Shown here: positions 55,735 through 64,000 of the stretch, one piece after another
How positions within the stretch are numbered: position 1 is the first letter of the stretch
Layout: every line of letters starts with the position of its first letter
Assembly (NCBI GenBank): GCA_963974345.1
Contig: CAXBBW010000012.1
Coordinates: forward strand, 83,399 to 147,398
DNA from: RHLJ01 sp963974345
Lineage (GTDB): Bacteria; Bacteroidota; Rhodothermia; Balneolales; Balneolaceae
DNA length: 64,000 bases
Direction of reading: 5' to 3'
The notes under the pieces: model-generated
Seen by the model: only the letters and a program-made list of their open reading frames with translations
The model's database searches: none
Told to the model about the DNA's origin: nothing
Translations under genes and position numbers: made by a program

Positions 55735-58545
55735 CTAAAGCGAAACCTGAACAAAAAATTCAAAGTTTGAAGATGGATTTCCTGTGAATGCATCAGGTAA
55801 AAAACTTTGGCGGAATACAAAGCTCATTGGAAGAACATTCAACATTACATTATCCATAGATAATTCTATTCCGTATGATTTTTGAGTAATCGAATTAGTA
55901 GTAAAACTGAACCGCGATTCGGCAACATCATAAAAGAAATTTGCTCTTATTCTTTTAAAGTAAGCAAAGTTAAAAAAGCCCCAATCAGGGTAGAATAAAG
56001 GTAGTTTATAATTCAAAGACAGTCTTGATACTTCCTCACTCGAAAAATAACCATAACCTCTAGCGTAATTAAAAAAGTCGGCGTATTGATATCGGTTTGT
56101 TAAAAGCTCTTTTTGATATTCACCCTCTACAAGTATGCCATGATTAGCGAAAACCCCAGGAAGGAAGATGCCAGCTTGTGTATTGAATCGTTCTCCATTA
56201 CTTCCATTTAACGTGGTAGAATAATTCATTGAAAGGTACTGCCCAAAACGAGGTTGAACATTTTGATAGGCTTGTCGACGAATATTATAGACGAATAAAG
56301 AGGGCTCCCAAGAAAGTGGTCCATCTAAGGATGTGTCATCCGTCCAATATTGAACAAGATCAGAGCGCACAGACAAACTAGTACTGTAATTTCCTCGTTG
56401 CCAACTAAGAGGAATGGATAATCCGGCATTAAAACTCCGCTGATTAAATTCATCCAAAAGAAAAGTAGTTGCAGAAATTTGAGGATCATAAAATACGAAG
56501 CTTCGTTCGGTGATGGTTGTACCTAAGCTTATAACAGTGAAATATTTCGAGTACTCTAAATTGCCCGACATCTGGTAGGTTCGTTCATTATGATTAATTC
56601 CACCAAATATATTTCCATTCAGGTTATTCAAAATATTACTAAAACCAAGACTTAGCCCCGTAATATTGGTGCCACTTTGTATTCCCCAAGTATGAAGTTT
56701 AGTACCATCAAGAACTCCTTGATAATTCTTCACCTCAAAATTTTCTTCGGGAATTTTACCAAGAATATCTTCTTCATTTTCGCTTAAGGTCAGATTAAAC
56801 CGCGCCATCTCTGTTGGTTCTTTAGGAGCAATGACAGTATCTATGGCATTGGAAAGTGATAAAGAACTTAAAACGTACCCTTGCTCTGTGAATTCACTCA
56901 TAATGAGGGTTTTTCCATCTGAAGAAATATCTGGCTGATACGCTCCGATTCGAGACGAAGTAAGTTGTGTGATCTGTCTACTATCATTTAAGTCCACGGA
57001 AAAAATATTGTCGATACCTGTGTAGGAGGCAGAGAATATAACCGTCTCAGCTCCAACTGAGATATTACCAATAACGTTGTGAGTCCAATCGGTTAGTTGA
57101 GTGAGCTCGTTATTTTCTAAATGAAATTTGAAGAGCGCCAATTCACTATTTCGTTTTGCTAAGTAGATGATGAAAGAATCATTAGTGGACCATTTCGGAT
57201 AAGACAAAAAATCATTATTTGGATTAGGAAGGGTTTCAATTATTGTACCCGATTCAGAATTAAGAATAGTGACTCTATGAATTAGGTCATTCCCCGAGTG
57301 TACGGCAACAATCTTGGATCCATTATTTGAGAATTGTGGCGAAAAAAACTTTGTTTTATTTAGAAGGATATTCTTCTCAAGGGTATTCAAATCAAAAGTA
57401 ACAAGCTTGGTATAATTTCGATTTGACCATCGAGGATCTGTTTCTAACTCTGTCCAAGCTAATTTCCCATTATTCTCCGAAATAAAACTACTTGTTGAAA
57501 CTCCTATAGAAGTTAAGCGAGAAACTTTTCCATCCTTCAATTGAAAAATAGCAGGTGTTTTTTTATAACTCGAAGATAGATAGACTAAGCTTCCATCCTC
57601 TAAAAAATGAGCATATTGATTGTTAGTAACGGTTTTTAAATTTTTGGGAGTTATAATATTATGACTGGTAAGTTCAAGATCGTCAAGCTCAGAGCTCCAT
57701 TGTTGTTTCAATTCGGTATATGTTTTTTTGTACATTTCTGGCGCGCGCATTCCGGTATGTCTTTTCATCGCCCCTGAAAAAGGATAGATAATAGTTTCAT
57801 AGGCTCCAGCATCAGCTAAAACATCTTTCCAAATATTAGCTCCAAAGTGGTTCCGCCCGTAGTTCATTATTGCATATCCTAAAGGATAATGGTTTGGGAC
57901 TAAATCTTTGTAAGAACCATTTCGGGCTTTCATATATGAGTAATCAACATCATTGAATAAGAGTGCACGTTGTTCTTTGAAAAACTCAGGCGTTCTACCA
58001 CGACCTGAAGAACTAAGAACAGTTTCTGAAATTACCGCATCGCCTTCGAAGTACCAGTTTGGTATACTTAAGTTCATAGCACCAGTCCAGCCTGGTTGTC
58101 CGGAAAAAAGATGAAAAAACTTGGTTGCTCCTCTGTTAGCATTGCTGTACTGCAAAGCGTGCCGATATTCGTGGATAGCAAGACCATCCAGAAAATTTAT
58201 TGAACCAAGTGCATGATTATTTTGAAATGGAGTTGCAAAGAACTCACTCCGGTAGGGAATTAAGGCAACATATCCATTGCTTTGAACTTGATTCGTTTGA
58301 AGTACTAAATCAATTTTTTTAGTTTTTGACCCAATGCTTTGAAGTTGCCCATTGTGGATGTAATTAATCAGACGGGCAATTCTGGAAGCTTCTTTATCCT
58401 GACCTGCTGGAAAAATTATGCGGACATTATCCGTATCAATTTGTAGCCACTTCACAGAGGGTGGATGCCCTCCAAAATTCTGAGCATGAACCAAACCTTG
58501 GATCATCAAAAAAAATAGACAAATAAAGAAAAATTTAAAGGGCAT
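55735..58545 (-). CDS. Zinc-peptidase-like, beta-propeller and outer-membrane barrel protein
   Basis: This 936-residue exported protein joins three parts. Residues 1-22 are a signal peptide (VHA-Q). Residues about 30-290 resemble a gluzincin (peptidase MA-like) domain, with HEYRH at 125-129 and NWYFEGDAV giving a third ligand, Glu166. Residues about 300-600 are a TolB/WD40-like beta propeller. The rest is a beta-strand-rich region with alternate hydrophobic residues that ends in EFFVQVSL, as outer-membrane barrels do. The start at ATG 58545 is preferred because it gives a signal peptide; the frame runs on to 58629. The barrel might thus hold a surface or periplasmic protease. Enzyme activity is inferred from HExxH only. 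Confidence 0.75.
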   Translation of the reverse strand: MPFKFFFICLFFLMIQGLVHAQNFGGHPPSVKWLQIDTDNVRIIFPAGQDKEASRIARLINYIHNGQLQSIGSKTKKIDLVLQTNQVQSNGYVALIPYRSEFFATPFQNNHALGSINFLDGLAIHEYRHALQYSNANRGATKFFHLFSGQPGWTGAMNLSIPNWYFEGDAVISETVLSSSGRGRTPEFFKEQRALLFNDVDYSYMKARNGSYKDLVPNHYPLGYAIMNYGRNHFGANIWKDVLADAGAYETIIYPFSGAMKRHTGMRAPEMYKKTYTELKQQWSSELDDLELTSHNIITPKNLKTVTNNQYAHFLEDGSLVYLSSSYKKTPAIFQLKDGKVSRLTSIGVSTSSFISENNGKLAWTELETDPRWSNRNYTKLVTFDLNTLEKNILLNKTKFFSPQFSNNGSKIVAVHSGNDLIHRVTILNSESGTIIETLPNPNNDFLSYPKWSTNDSFIIYLAKRNSELALFKFHLENNELTQLTDWTHNVIGNISVGAETVIFSASYTGIDNIFSVDLNDSRQITQLTSSRIGAYQPDISSDGKTLIMSEFTEQGYVLSSLSLSNAIDTVIAPKEPTEMARFNLTLSENEEDILGKIPEENFEVKNYQGVLDGTKLHTWGIQSGTNITGLSLGFSNILNNLNGNIFGGINHNERTYQMSGNLEYSKYFTVISLGTTITERSFVFYDPQISATTFLLDEFNQRSFNAGLSIPLSWQRGNYSTSLSVRSDLVQYWTDDTSLDGPLSWEPSLFVYNIRRQAYQNVQPRFGQYLSMNYSTTLNGSNGERFNTQAGIFLPGVFANHGILVEGEYQKELLTNRYQYADFFNYARGYGYFSSEEVSRLSLNYKLPLFYPDWGFFNFAYFKRIRANFFYDVAESRFSFTTNSITQKSYGIELSMDNVMLNVLPMSFVFRQSFLPDAFTGNPSSNFEFFVQVSL

Positions 58546-58632
58546 TAAGAGAAGACATTTTAATTCATTTCTGAGTTGGCTTTTGCGCGAAAAATATAGT
58601 AATAAAATTGGGCTAGTTTTTTGAACCATAAG

Positions 58633-60702
58633 TCACCCCATCCCATAAAAAGAAGCTTTTTCTTTGAAGTAAGGATCGAATATCTTTTTTAAAGATTGAT
58701 TTTCTATGAGGTTCAAATCAGCATCTTTTTCAATTAACTCCATGGCTTTTTCTTTAGCTTGTGCCAATATGAATTGGTCTTCTACAATATCGGCTACTTT
58801 AAAATCAGGGAGCCCACTTTGCTTGGTTCCTAGGAAATCACCAGGTCCACGAAGCTTGAGATCCGCTTCAGCTATCTTAAAGCCATCATTAGTTTCCTCC
58901 ATGGTTTTAAGACGAAAAGCACCTGCTTTACTTACTTTCACATCGGGCATCAGAATACAATAACTTTGTCTTTCACCTCTTCCAATTCTTCCCCTAAGTT
59001 GATGGAGTTGAGACAAACCAAATCGTTCAGCATGTTCAATAATCATAATAGATGCATTGGGGACATCCACACCAACTTCAATAACCGTAGTAGAAACCAG
59101 AATCTGGATTTCGTTTTTTATAAAGGCTTTCATTACTGTGTCTTTCTCTTCTGATTTCAAACGTCCATGTAAGAGCCCAACTTTAAATTCAGGAAATCGA
59201 GTTTTAATCTTTTCAAATCCAGCAGTGGCATCTTTTAAATCCAAAGCTTCAGATTCTTCTATCAAAGGATAGATCACATACACCTGTCCTCCATCCTCAA
59301 CTTCAGACTTCACAAAAGAAAATACATCTTCTCTTTTTTTTTGCCCACGGATTGCTGTCCTGATTGGTTTTCGGCCAGCGGGAAGTCCTTTTATGATAGA
59401 GATATCCAAATCTGCGTAAACGGTCATTGCTAAAGAACGCGGGATAGGAGTGGCACTCATTACTAATATATGTGGATGTTCCCCTTTATTAAGTAATTCT
59501 GCACGTTGTTTTACCCCAAAACGATGCTGCTCATCAATTACTGCAAGTCCAAGTTTATGAAACTTGATTTCTTTTTGGATCACAGCATGAGTTCCCACTA
59601 CAATTTGACACATACCTCCCTCTATATCCGTGAGAACATCGCGACGTAAAGCCGCTTTTTGTCCACCAACCAATAATCTTATGTTTAAATCTAATTCTTT
59701 AAGATGATTGGAAAGGGTTCGGAAGTGTTGTTCGGCAAGTATTTCAGTAGGAGCAACAAATGCTGCTTGAAATCCATTATCCAATGCCATTAATAAAGCT
59801 CCGATAGCAACAATCGTTTTACCAGCACCAACATCTCCTTGTATCAAGCGATTCATTTGGCGTCCAGAACGAACATCTTTTTTAATATCAGAAAGAGATG
59901 ATTTTTGTCCTTCGGTTAAACTGAAAGGAAGAAGTTCATTAAAATAACAAGAAGTATACGTGTCAAGCTCAGAAAAAACTTGTCCTGACTTTCGTTCTTC
60001 TACCGTATGATGGATTTTTTCCATACTAAGTTCAAAAAGAAAAAGTTCTTCAAATTTAAAACGTTCGAGTGCTTTTTTACGCTCACCATGATCTTGTGGG
60101 AAGTGAATCATCCGATAAGCCTCTTTTCGTTCAGGCAAACCTAATTCTTTCAATAAATACAAAGGGATGAATTCTGGAAGTTCCGTTTCTTTAAGTATTA
60201 ATCTAATCCAAGATTGCATTAAGTTACTTGTAATACGAGTCTGACTGGTTTCCTTGCTTCCAGGATAGATTGCCATAATTCGCGAAAAAGCTTCAAGATC
60301 ACCTTCATCTGCAATCTTATCAACTTCTGGATGCGCAATAGTAACATTCTTCCCGTACCTTTTTGCGGCTCCAAAGAAAGCAACTACTTCACCTTTCTTA
60401 AAAATTTTCTTAAAATAAGATGCGCCTCTAAACCAAACTCCTTTTAAAGAACCCGAATCATCTTTAATAGTGACTTCAAGTCTTTTCTTTCGTCCATAGC
60501 CGACTTCGGTTATTGAAGTAACTTTTCCTGTAACAGTAATTTCTTCTCCAGAGCCCATTAAATGAGAAATCTGTTGAACATTTGAACGATCAAGATATCG
60601 GCGGGGAAAAAAATTTAAGAAATCTGCAATAGAAGAAATCCCTGCAGTATCGAGCGCTTCGAGCCTTTTTGTGCTTAAACCAGGTAGTGTGGAAATATTC
60701 AA
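58633..60702 (-). CDS. recG: ATP-dependent DNA helicase RecG
   Basis: This 689-residue helicase remodels stalled replication forks and Holliday junctions. The N-terminal wedge (OB-fold) domain is followed by helicase motifs: GDVGAGKTIVA (Walker A), VIDEQHRFGV (DEQH), 'MSATPIPRSLAMTVYADLDIS', and 'TTVIEVGVDVPNASIMIIE'. 'QLRGRIGRGERQSYC' and a late 'LKLRGPGDFLGTKQSGLPDF' are RecG hallmarks. It starts at ATG 60702. The gene ends three bases before the upstream edge of the longer form of the next gene. Confidence 0.96.
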   Translation of the reverse strand: MNISTLPGLSTKRLEALDTAGISSIADFLNFFPRRYLDRSNVQQISHLMGSGEEITVTGKVTSITEVGYGRKKRLEVTIKDDSGSLKGVWFRGASYFKKIFKKGEVVAFFGAAKRYGKNVTIAHPEVDKIADEGDLEAFSRIMAIYPGSKETSQTRITSNLMQSWIRLILKETELPEFIPLYLLKELGLPERKEAYRMIHFPQDHGERKKALERFKFEELFLFELSMEKIHHTVEERKSGQVFSELDTYTSCYFNELLPFSLTEGQKSSLSDIKKDVRSGRQMNRLIQGDVGAGKTIVAIGALLMALDNGFQAAFVAPTEILAEQHFRTLSNHLKELDLNIRLLVGGQKAALRRDVLTDIEGGMCQIVVGTHAVIQKEIKFHKLGLAVIDEQHRFGVKQRAELLNKGEHPHILVMSATPIPRSLAMTVYADLDISIIKGLPAGRKPIRTAIRGQKKREDVFSFVKSEVEDGGQVYVIYPLIEESEALDLKDATAGFEKIKTRFPEFKVGLLHGRLKSEEKDTVMKAFIKNEIQILVSTTVIEVGVDVPNASIMIIEHAERFGLSQLHQLRGRIGRGERQSYCILMPDVKVSKAGAFRLKTMEETNDGFKIAEADLKLRGPGDFLGTKQSGLPDFKVADIVEDQFILAQAKEKAMELIEKDADLNLIENQSLKKIFDPYFKEKASFYGMG

Positions 60703-60820
60703 TTGATATAGTATTATATATCGGTTATAAATTAATACTCTTAATTAAATAAGGTTTTTACCTAAAATGAGTCAATTTGAGGAATTTCATCAAACAAACA
60801 GAATATTTAGTAATATTTAT

Positions 60821-60853
60821 TTTGCATTAAGATTCTAAACTTCCCTATATTTG
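60821..60853 (+). promoter_or_regulatory. Bacteroidota-type promoter of the str operon
   Basis: TTTG (60821-60824) and TATATTTG (60846-60853) are separated by 21 bases, matching the Bacteroidota -33/-7 consensus (TTTG, TAnnTTTG). The rpsL GTG lies 41 bases downstream. The strong match and the highly expressed downstream operon support the call. Confidence 0.75.
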
Positions 60854-60893
60854 CAAGCTCTCGATTTGATGGCAATAACCAAACATTTGAACA

Positions 60894-61268
60894 GTGCCAA
60901 CTATACAACAACTTATTAGAAAAGGTAGAAAAAGTAAGATACGTAAAACTACTGCACCAGCAATGCAAAGTTGCCCACAAAAGCGTGGAGTTTGTACTCG
61001 TGTTTATACTACAACACCAAAGAAGCCGAACTCAGCACTACGTAAAGTTGCTCGTGTTCGTTTAACAAATGGGATTGAAGTTACTGCTTATATCCCTGGA
61101 GAAGGTCATAACCTACAAGAGCACAGTATTGTATTAATACGTGGTGGTAGAGTTAAAGATTTACCTGGAGTTCGTTACCACATTATTCGTGGTACACTTG
61201 ATACTGCAGGTGTAGACGGCCGTACACAAAGCAGAAGCTTGTACGGTACCAAACGACCAAAAGCGTAA
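60894..61268 (+). CDS. rpsL: 30S ribosomal protein S12
   Basis: This is a 124-residue S12, at the decoding centre of the 30S subunit. It has PTIQQLIRKGR, TTPKKPNSALRKVARVRL (with the Lys whose change can give streptomycin resistance, here wild type) and RGGRVKDLPGVRYH. The start is GTG 60894, since PTIQQL must follow the initiator. It is first in the str operon, 26 bases before rpsG. Confidence 0.98.
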   Translation: MPTIQQLIRKGRKSKIRKTTAPAMQSCPQKRGVCTRVYTTTPKKPNSALRKVARVRLTNGIEVTAYIPGEGHNLQEHSIVLIRGGRVKDLPGVRYHIIRGTLDTAGVDGRTQSRSLYGTKRPKA

Positions 61269-61294
61269 CCATAAAGATTTTAGATTAATCGAGT

Positions 61295-61762
61295 ATGCGT
61301 AGAAGAAAAGCAGAAAAACGAGACGTACAACCAGATCCAATATTTGCGGATAAAATGATTACTCGTTTCGTAAACAACCTGATGAAAGACGGTAAGAAAA
61401 ACGTAGCCCGTAAAATTGTTTATCAGGCATTCGAAATTATTGAAGAAAGAACTGGTGAGACCGGAATTGATATTTTCCGTTCTGCACTTCAAAATTCTAC
61501 TCCTGTGGTTGAAGTTAAATCACGAAGAGTAGGTGGTGCTACTTATCAGGTTCCTGTAGAAGTTCGTCAAGAACGCGGAACTGCATTAGGTATGCGATGG
61601 ATTTTGAAAGCAGCTAGATCAAGAAACGACAAATCAATGTCGCTTAGATTGTCTCGCGAATTAATTGATGCTTCAAAAAATGAAGGTGGAGCTGTTCGTA
61701 AGAAAGACGAAACACACCGCATGGCTGAAGCCAACAAAGCATTTGCTCATTTTAGATTTTAA
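61295..61762 (+). CDS. rpsG: 30S ribosomal protein S7
   Basis: This 155-residue S7 nucleates the 30S head and binds the 3' domain of 16S rRNA. Family marks are 'RRRKAEKRDVQPDPIFAD', 'FVNNLMKDGKKNVARKIVY', 'KSRRVGGATYQVPVEVR' and a C-terminal 'HRMAEANKAFAHFRF'. It lies between rpsL and fusA (18 bases to fusA). Confidence 0.98.
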   Translation: MRRRKAEKRDVQPDPIFADKMITRFVNNLMKDGKKNVARKIVYQAFEIIEERTGETGIDIFRSALQNSTPVVEVKSRRVGGATYQVPVEVRQERGTALGMRWILKAARSRNDKSMSLRLSRELIDASKNEGGAVRKKDETHRMAEANKAFAHFRF

Positions 61763-61780
61763 AAAATTATTATCAAACAC

Positions 61781-63922
61781 ATGTCTGACGTAAAAACAGC
61801 AACCGATCCAAAAATTCTTGATACCATGCGCAGAACGCGTAACATCGGGATTATGGCTCATATTGATGCCGGTAAAACCACTGTGACGGAAAGAATCTTG
61901 TTCTATACAGGAAGAAGTCATAGAATAGGTGAAGTGCATGATGGCGCTGCTACAATGGATTGGATGGAGCAAGAGCAAGAAAGAGGTATTACTATTACTT
62001 CTGCTGCTACTCACTGTATCTGGAAAGATCACCGAATCAATATTATTGATACTCCTGGTCACGTTGATTTTACTGTAGAAGTGGAACGTTCTTTACGTGT
62101 TCTTGATGGAGCTGTATTCGTTTTATGTTCAGTAGGTGCTGTTCAGCCTCAGTCTGAGACTGTATGGCGACAGGCTACTAAGTACAAAGTTCCTTGTATG
62201 GCATTTGTTAACAAAATGGATCGTACCGGAGCAGATTTTTACAATGTGGTTGGTCAGCTTAACGACAAGTTGAATGCAAACCCAATTCCAATTCAGATTC
62301 CTATCGGTAGTGAAGAGAACTTTACTGGTGTTGTTGATTTGATCAATATGCGCGGTATTGTATGGGATGAAGAGTCTTTAGGTGCGAAATATGATGTTAT
62401 TGACATCCCTGAAGATATGATTGATATGGTAAATGATTACCGTGTTAAAATGCTTGAGGCTATTGCTGACCATGACGAAGAGTTGATGGAAAAGTATTTG
62501 ATGGAAGAAGAAATTGGTGCCGATGAAATCATCGCTGCTATTCGTAAGGCTACTATTGCAAAGGATATTACTCCTGTTATGTGTGGGACTGCTCTTAAGA
62601 ATAAAGGTGTTCAGGCAATGCTTGATCGTGTTCTTGATTTCATGCCTAGTCCGCTAGATGTTGTTTCTGTAAAAGGTATTGACCCCAATACAGAAAAAGA
62701 AGTTATCCGCGAAGCCGATCCAAGTGGACCTTTTTCTGCGCTTGCTTTCAAAATCATGACCGATCCTTATGTAGGTAAGTTAATATTTACTCGCGTTTAT
62801 TCTGGTACTCTTGAAAAAGGTTCTTATATCTTAAATTCAACGACTGGAAAGAAAGAACGAGTAGGGCGTTTATTAGAAATGCATGCTAATGACAAGAAAG
62901 ATGTCGACGCAGCTATTGCTGGTGACATCGTTGCTGTTGTTGGTGTTAAGGAAGTTCGTACTGGTGATACCTTTTGTGATCTTGACAGTCCAGTTATACT
63001 CGAGCAAATTACATTCCCTGAACCGGTAATTAAACTTGCAGTTGAGCCTAAAACAAAAGCTGATAGTGATAAATTATCTACAGGACTTCAGAAATTAGCT
63101 GAAGAGGATCCTACGTTTAGAGTTCAAACTGATGAAGAAACTGGACAAACCACAATTGCTGGTATGGGTGAGCTTCATCTTGAGATTATTGTAGATCGAT
63201 TGAAGCGTGAATTCAAAGTTGAAGCAAATGTTGGTGCTCCTCAGGTATCTTATCGTGAGACCATCTCTAAAAACATCACTCACCGTGAGACTTATAAGAA
63301 GCAAACTGGTGGTCGTGGTAAATTTGCTGATATTCAGTTTGAAATTGCTCCAATGAGTTACTTTGATAACTACGAAGGGAAGCAAGATCGTGTTTCTCAA
63401 TCAGAAGGATTTGTATTTATAAACGAAGTAGTTGGTGGTAACATCCCTCGTGAATTTATTCCGTCTATCGAAAAGGGTTTTAAAGCTGCTTTAGATAATG
63501 GTATTCAAGCAAACTATGGTGTTCAAAACATTGGTGTTCGTTTGTTTGATGGATCTTATCACGATGTTGATTCCGATCAATTAAGTTTTGAATTAGCTGC
63601 TAAGTCTGGTTTTAGAGAGTCAGCAAAAAGAGCTAAACCAGTATTACTTGAGCCTGTAATGAAGGTTGAAGTAACTACTCCAGAAGATTATATGGGTGAT
63701 GTAATTGGTGACCTTAACAGTCGTCGTGGAATCATTCAGAGTATGAATACTGATCCTAATGGATCTGTAGTAAAAGCAAATGTGCCTCTATCTGAGATGT
63801 TTGGATATTCAACGGATTTAAGATCGTTGACTCAAGGTAGAGCGGTGTACTCGATGGAATTCGAAGAGTATACACAAGTTCCCGAGAAGATTGCTCAGGA
63901 AATTATTGAAAGCCAAGCATAA
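61781..63922 (+). CDS. fusA: Elongation factor G
   Basis: This 713-residue translocase GTPase has AHIDAGKTT, RGITITSAA, DTPGHVDF and NKMDR G-motifs. Domains II-V follow, with 'GGRGKFADIQFEI' and a late 'YMGDVIGDLNSRRGIIQSM' typical of EF-G. The length and its place in the str operon indicate the main housekeeping EF-G rather than a duplicate. It starts at ATG 61781 and tuf follows after 30 bases. Confidence 0.97.
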   Translation: MSDVKTATDPKILDTMRRTRNIGIMAHIDAGKTTVTERILFYTGRSHRIGEVHDGAATMDWMEQEQERGITITSAATHCIWKDHRINIIDTPGHVDFTVEVERSLRVLDGAVFVLCSVGAVQPQSETVWRQATKYKVPCMAFVNKMDRTGADFYNVVGQLNDKLNANPIPIQIPIGSEENFTGVVDLINMRGIVWDEESLGAKYDVIDIPEDMIDMVNDYRVKMLEAIADHDEELMEKYLMEEEIGADEIIAAIRKATIAKDITPVMCGTALKNKGVQAMLDRVLDFMPSPLDVVSVKGIDPNTEKEVIREADPSGPFSALAFKIMTDPYVGKLIFTRVYSGTLEKGSYILNSTTGKKERVGRLLEMHANDKKDVDAAIAGDIVAVVGVKEVRTGDTFCDLDSPVILEQITFPEPVIKLAVEPKTKADSDKLSTGLQKLAEEDPTFRVQTDEETGQTTIAGMGELHLEIIVDRLKREFKVEANVGAPQVSYRETISKNITHRETYKKQTGGRGKFADIQFEIAPMSYFDNYEGKQDRVSQSEGFVFINEVVGGNIPREFIPSIEKGFKAALDNGIQANYGVQNIGVRLFDGSYHDVDSDQLSFELAAKSGFRESAKRAKPVLLEPVMKVEVTTPEDYMGDVIGDLNSRRGIIQSMNTDPNGSVVKANVPLSEMFGYSTDLRSLTQGRAVYSMEFEEYTQVPEKIAQEIIESQA

Positions 63923-63952
63923 CAATTTTTAAACATTAAACTGATTTAAATC

Positions 63953-64000
63953 ATGGCAAAAGAGACCTTTCAGCGAAATAAACCCCACGTAAATGTGGGA
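63953..64000 (+). CDS. tuf: Elongation factor Tu, 5' end
   Basis: Only 16 codons are in the window, reading MAKETFQRNKPHVNVG. This is the usual N-terminus of EF-Tu, just before its GTP-binding loop. The place after fusA fits the str operon. The gene runs past the window end. Confidence 0.9.
   Translation, partial: MAKETFQRNKPHVNVG

Overview
The window looks like chromosomal DNA of an AT-rich member of the Bacteroidota/Balneolota group, with a Balneola- or Gracilimonas-like organism the best guess. Three large secreted proteins end in the NYPNPFNPST-type sorting domain of the type IX secretion system (T9SS). Sensor kinases carry two-component-regulator propellers and Y_Y_Y domains. The rpsL gene has a Bacteroidota-type promoter (TTTG, 21 bases, TATATTTG), and most genes lack a clear Shine-Dalgarno sequence. 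No prophage, insertion sequence, CRISPR array or rRNA operon is visible.

Region by region: 22-1989 is an ABC-F ATPase. 2243-10334 is a cell-surface cluster: a beta-helix protein, a 1600-residue T9SS protein with six AEY/DPG repeats and five ASH-type domains, then a CsgG-like and an LPP20-like protein. 10433-21574 is mostly housekeeping: a CNNM/CBS transporter, aspartate kinase, a multi-hairpin non-coding stretch (about 13040-13390) that may be an interspersed repeat, a HI0933-type flavoprotein, diaminopimelate decarboxylase, a CPA1 antiporter, an APC permease with a PTS EIIA-like tail, and hisS. 21795-30887 is a surface-polysaccharide locus: an HprK-like kinase, a flippase, three glycosyltransferases and a YfhO-type membrane protein, with strand changes.

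30891-36485 holds gatC, ptsH-ptsI, a small CBM48-like protein and birA-tilS-hpt. 36512-43806 has two propeller histidine kinases separated by tRNA-Ser(GCT); the second is paired with a NarL-type response regulator. 43928-50382 has two FG-GAP T9SS proteins around a small TM-helix channel protein. 50425-60702 holds YihY, YjbQ, a lipoprotein, rsgA, typA, a peptidase/propeller/barrel outer-membrane protein and recG. 60894-64000 is the str operon: rpsL, rpsG, fusA and the start of tuf.

How they may work together: the same dyad, ATACC-N8-GGTAT, occurs before the beta-helix gene (2164), between the propeller kinase and its response regulator (43107), and before the T9SS FG-GAP gene (43830). This suggests that the kinase/regulator pair controls secreted surface proteins at both ends of the window. 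This is the strongest candidate here for an undescribed system. A second theme is a PTS (HPr and EI) with no sugar permease in view, together with an amino-acid permease that keeps a phosphorylatable-looking His in its EIIA-like domain. This suggests regulation rather than sugar uptake.
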